DNA from: Vasconcelosia minhoensis LEGE 07310
GTDB taxonomy: Bacteria; Cyanobacteriota; Cyanobacteriia; Phormidesmidales; Phormidesmidaceae
DNA length: 64,000 nucleotides
Reading direction: 5' to 3'
NCBI RefSeq assembly: GCF_015207255.1
Contig: NZ_JADEXG010000001.1
Coordinates: forward strand, 143,979-207,978
In this document: positions 61,116 to 64,000 of the stretch, one piece after another
Position numbering within the stretch: position 1 is the first letter of the stretch
Layout: each line of letters opens with the position of its first letter
Program-made: the position numbers and the translations under genes
Notes under the pieces: generated by a model
The model's database searches: none
What the model was told of the DNA's origin: nothing
What the model saw: only the letters and a program-made list of their open reading frames with translations

Positions 61116-62984
61116 TTACCAACCTATAACTTGTAGAAGTTGCTCAGACAGCTCTCGAGCGGTACACTGAATCCTTTGGGTTTCAGTGCTTATTTCATCA
61201 AGTTTTTGACGCTCGATCTCAATCGCGATCGCATCTCGTTCACGCCGAAGCTGAAACTCTGCCAGACTGCTTTGAGGTTCGTTTCTCATCAGCTCAATTT
61301 CCTGATGACGCTTGGCCTTGATTGCATCAAGATTGCCATAGACATAGCTAGCAAGTTTTTGACGGAGCTGAGAGTTTAGCCGTAGCTGCTTTTCAATTTC
61401 CTCCTCAATGGCTTTTTGATAGCCTGATTTAAAGTTTTTTCCTAACTCACCATCCATAAAGTTAGAAGTTAGCCAGCCATCAATACCGCTTTTGGCACTG
61501 TAGCCAACTCGCCAAGCTACTCGTCCTTGAGTAATAGCAGCCTTAAGCAGGCGAGAAATATGAATGAGCTGAATGCCTGTGCCGTTTAGGAGCTGAGAAA
61601 TTTCATTACCTAAAGCCGAGTCGCGATCGCCGTCTTCCATTAGCCCTTTACGAATTTCGCTTTGGATTCTGCCTGCAAGTATTCGGCTGGCTCTTTCTAT
61701 GTCATCAGTAACTTTTTGGTCTAACTTGCTCATACTTACTGACAGCTGTGAGTCAGCAAAGTCAGCGTCCGCAATCGGACACGATAAAATTGCCTGCACA
61801 GCAGCTTGCTTAAGTGCGCTATCTAACTGATCCAATAAAGGACGAATGCGTTGCTTAACCCCTTCAAAAGTACTATTGGCGCGCTGTTTTTGCGCTTGCT
61901 TTCCTTGCTGTAGATTCGTAATCTCAGCAGCAGCCGTTTCATAGGCTATATTGACTGCTTCCTGCCTTCTTTGCAGAGCAGACTGCTGAGCACTGATTGT
62001 TTCGATAATTTCCCCCGTCGAAGAAATAATCCGGTTAATAGGCACCTGCAAGCTAATGGTTCCACGCTCTTGCAGTAAGAACCTCTCTAAAGCGGCTTCA
62101 AATTCAGAAAACCGACTCCGAGCAAGAAGATCAGTATCATGATTTGATTTAGCCTGCAAAGCTTGATAGGCTGAAAGACCGAAAACTTTGAGCGTACCGA
62201 CCTTTTTTAGGTAGTCCTTATACTGCTGCGAATCCTTCCCAAACTGTTGTTCGCATCGCTGTAAAACATGAGTCTCAATACGCTCTCTGACAAGCTGAAC
62301 AATTCGGTCGGCATCTTCCGAAGAATTTAGAAGATCGATACCCGTAACCACAAAGATGACGCGACCCAGATCGGTGGTTAACAGCTTGTCTTCAAGAAAG
62401 GCCCGTTCAACCTCAGAGAAAGGTGACTGGGCGAGAATGACCATAATCGCGGCGTCAACCTGGGGCAGAACCGAGAGCGTCACCTTTGTCATGCTTTCTT
62501 CATCGCTTAGCCCCGGCGTATCAATTAGATCAATGTTATTTTGACAGAAATGGATTGGGTAGTAGACTACAGCTTCCTTAACTGAAGCAGCTGTCACCTC
62601 CGACTCCGCCGTTAGCTTGGTAACGTAGTCTGCAAGCTGCTCAATCGCGACCTCTTCCTCTCTAGCGTCGTTAAACCGAACTTTTACTAGGGGTCTTAGT
62701 CCGTAGGAAACGCGGTTTATGGTTGCAGAGCAAGGTAAAATGTCTGAGGGCAAAATTTCCTGGCCCAGTAGCGCATTAATAAAGGTACTCTTGCCGCGCT
62801 TGAACTCTCCAACCACCGCAACGGAAAAGGAATCCGTTTGAATTCGTCTTAGCACCTCACTCAGCAGCTGGAACGAATTTTCGAGGCCGAGCTTCTCAGC
62901 AAAATATTGCAGACGCTTTAGGTCGCTTGCGATCGCGAATAGGGTTCGCTTGTAGTCAATAAACGAGGCAGGAGTTTGAGTCAT
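61116..62984 (-). CDS. Dynamin-like GTPase lacking the membrane segment
   Basis: About 622 residues from ATG at 62984 (MTQTPASFIDYKRTLFAIAS); a longer frame to 63074 has no conserved N-terminus. P-loop GEFKRGKST (59-67), CSAT, DTPGL and TGID. It is highly similar to the protein at 54830 through the GTPase, stalk (VSMSKLDQKVTDDIERASRI) and C-terminal coil (LDEISTETQRIQCTARELSE). The ~60-residue hydrophobic glycine-rich hairpin of the paralogue is absent and replaced by GYSAKSGIDGWLTSNFMDGE. It therefore looks like a soluble partner. It is convergent with dynamin 2 across the IS630. Confidence 0.88.
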   Translation of the reverse strand: MTQTPASFIDYKRTLFAIASDLKRLQYFAEKLGLENSFQLLSEVLRRIQTDSFSVAVVGEFKRGKSTFINALLGQEILPSDILPCSATINRVSYGLRPLVKVRFNDAREEEVAIEQLADYVTKLTAESEVTAASVKEAVVYYPIHFCQNNIDLIDTPGLSDEESMTKVTLSVLPQVDAAIMVILAQSPFSEVERAFLEDKLLTTDLGRVIFVVTGIDLLNSSEDADRIVQLVRERIETHVLQRCEQQFGKDSQQYKDYLKKVGTLKVFGLSAYQALQAKSNHDTDLLARSRFSEFEAALERFLLQERGTISLQVPINRIISSTGEIIETISAQQSALQRRQEAVNIAYETAAAEITNLQQGKQAQKQRANSTFEGVKQRIRPLLDQLDSALKQAAVQAILSCPIADADFADSQLSVSMSKLDQKVTDDIERASRILAGRIQSEIRKGLMEDGDRDSALGNEISQLLNGTGIQLIHISRLLKAAITQGRVAWRVGYSAKSGIDGWLTSNFMDGELGKNFKSGYQKAIEEEIEKQLRLNSQLRQKLASYVYGNLDAIKAKRHQEIELMRNEPQSSLAEFQLRRERDAIAIEIERQKLDEISTETQRIQCTARELSEQLLQVIGW

Positions 62985-63118
62985 GACAGCTTCAACGGCT
63001 AGAACTTTTGCGGCTTTTACTAACTGTGCACAGACAATCGAACGATTTAAGTTGTCATTTACTATACACCCCATCCCCCAGGCCGGTCATGTCTCGGGCG
63101 GCAAAACAAAGTGACACA

Positions 63119-63155
63119 GCCCCTAGCCTGTGGAACTACGGCGAGGGGCCTTTTT
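63119..63155 (+). terminator. Rho-independent terminator-like hairpin
   Basis: GCCCCTAGCC (63119-63128) pairs with GGCGAGGGGC (63140-63149) with one mismatch, followed by TTTTT. It lies in the upstream region of the GTPase gene at 61116 in the opposite orientation. The gap 63075-63425 otherwise has no gene I trust. Confidence 0.55.
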
Positions 63156-63425
63156 CCCTATCCAGGCCAGCCCAGCCCGAAGCAATTTTCGTATTCCATA
63201 TAGAATTTGGAAACTGGCTTCAAAAACTGGCTTCAACGAAATAGGAGGGCTTTTAGCCAGGCCGCGATCGCAAGTTCCTCCGAGACCGCGATTCTCTGCA
63301 GGAGAGGCTCTGCCAACGCGCTATCCGTGCCGATGTTTCATAATGAGTACATCACCACCGCCACACAGCAGTGAAGTCCCGGAGGCGGAGCGGGCTGATT
63401 CACACCGGCGCGCTTTTTTCCTCGT

Positions 63426-63467
63426 TTTCTTATGTAACGCCCGGCTCTTGTCCTGTTACATAAGAAA
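63426..63467. repeat. Perfect 13-bp inverted repeat
   Basis: TTTCTTATGTAAC (63426-63438) and GTTACATAAGAAA (63455-63467) are exact reverse complements with a 16-base loop. It could be a protein-binding site, an element end or an RNA hairpin; no gene start lies nearby. Confidence 0.6.
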
Positions 63468-63512
63468 TTGTATCAAGCAGGTTCCACCCAAATTTCGCCA
63501 TAGAGGCCCTCT

Positions 63513-63717
63513 CTTATGGTTCGCTCAAAATAATTTGAGATTCAGAAATACCACGAAAGCAATGGCTTTCCGGTCTATTGACAAATGTTCTAACCCATGA
63601 GTCTTCTCTTGCCATATGGCGTCTCAGGAAGTCATGAGGAAAATGTAATCAGCTTTACGCTACATGTGGCGTTTTCAGAATTTAGCGAACCACTAAAATA
63701 AATAAGCGAACCATGAG
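63513..63717. mobile_element. 205-bp MITE-like element, copy 2
   Basis: Same length, ends (CTTATGGTTCGCT / AGCGAACCATGAG) and interior as 51766-51970, with an A/G difference in AATCA(A/G)CTTTACGC. Immediately outside the right end both copies read ATA. Confidence 0.75.
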
Positions 63718-63886
63718 ATACACTTTGCCCCAATTGGGAATAAGTTTAGTGGGTTTCAGCTGCTCAGACTCGCTAGCCTGATTTGACTATGATTTGAGGC
63801 GAACGACAAATCAAGGGTTTCGGATATCCGTAGTTTGGAACTTGGAATTGCTGCTCTGTAACGGCCAGATATCGTTTAAACCGCGT

Positions 63887-64000
63887 CTAGGAAGAGACCC
63901 GGAGTTTTTCGACAACAGGGTCGAGCTGAGTCGAGACCCAAAGGCGTTGAGAAAGAGCAATCGGGTCGTCGTTGAGTCTGTGTTGAAATAGTTCAACTTG
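63887..64000 (-). CDS. Possible partial protein, N-terminus beyond the window
   Basis: The minus-strand frame open at the window edge reads QVELFQHRLNDDPIALSQRL and WVSTQLDPVVEKLRVSS to TAG at 63887-63889. The composition looks protein-like but I do not recognise a family, and another frame is also open over this stretch. Confidence 0.25.
   Translation of the reverse strand, partial: QVELFQHRLNDDPIALSQRLWVSTQLDPVVEKLRVSS

Noticed and set aside
63130..63600. 156-codon open frame on the plus strand
   Set aside because: It runs through a terminator-like hairpin, a 13-bp inverted repeat and a MITE, is basic and low-complexity, and shows no family similarity.

Overview
The window looks like the chromosome of a cyanobacterium, probably a filamentous Leptolyngbya/Synechococcales-type strain. 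The evidence is the very frequent HIP1 octamer GCGATCGC, AMIN domains fused to TonB-dependent receptors, many Uma2 (DUF820) nuclease-like genes, a perfect NtcA-type box, and abundant IS701, ISAs1 and IS630 elements. There are no rRNA or tRNA genes and no CRISPR array that I can recognise.

Region 1 (about 0.8-42.1 kb) is an iron/siderophore uptake island built from repeats of one module: an AraC-family regulator (PchR-like), an AMIN-TonB-dependent outer-membrane receptor, and a FecB-like lipoprotein that binds ferric siderophore in the periplasm. Six receptors (1877-4540, 8164-10680, 19500-22103, 26350-28905, 33419-35998, 37523-40180), six binding proteins and five intact regulators are present, plus a DUF1636 protein and one ABC exporter. 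Decayed copies of the module lie at 17135-17590, 25118-25385 and 41797-42135. At least five promoter regions carry two direct repeats of a GC(C/G)GGA-type motif spaced 20-22 bp, as expected for an AraC-family activator, and a TTGAGAA/TTCTCAA iron-box-like element recurs at receptor and regulator promoters. No inner-membrane permease or ATPase (FecC/D/E), TonB/ExbBD or siderophore synthetase is in the window. Uma2 genes and toxin-antitoxin pairs are interspersed, with a triplicated and rearranged Uma2 unit at 12.8-17.1 kb.

Region 2 (42.2-48.3 kb) holds a GntR regulator, a divergent cyanuric-acid-hydrolase/barbiturase-family enzyme and a GlcG/HbpS protein in one apparent operon. Next to it are pyrE and a divergently transcribed NMT1/THI5-type binding lipoprotein with an NtcA box upstream, which suggests nitrogen scavenging from a heterocycle. 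Beside it is a two-gene unit of an HtrA-like protein without its catalytic residues and a NarL-type regulator without phosphorylation residues.

Region 3 (48.4-53.4 kb) is a decaying accessory zone: a frameshifted Uma2 gene, an Rpn-family gene and an antitoxin-like gene each split by one in-frame stop, a truncated HNH gene, a vapBC-like pair, a 205-bp MITE-like element and a complete ISAs1 element with a 10-bp target duplication.

Region 4 (53.5-63.1 kb) encodes a zinc-ribbon protein and three dynamin-like GTPases. The first GTPase carries a membrane hairpin and overlaps by one base an M48 zinc metalloprotease, an arrangement reminiscent of mitochondrial OPA1/OMA1. The third is a paralogue of the first that lacks the membrane segment. 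An IS630 element sits between the second and third. A second identical-length copy of the 205-bp MITE lies at 63.5 kb.
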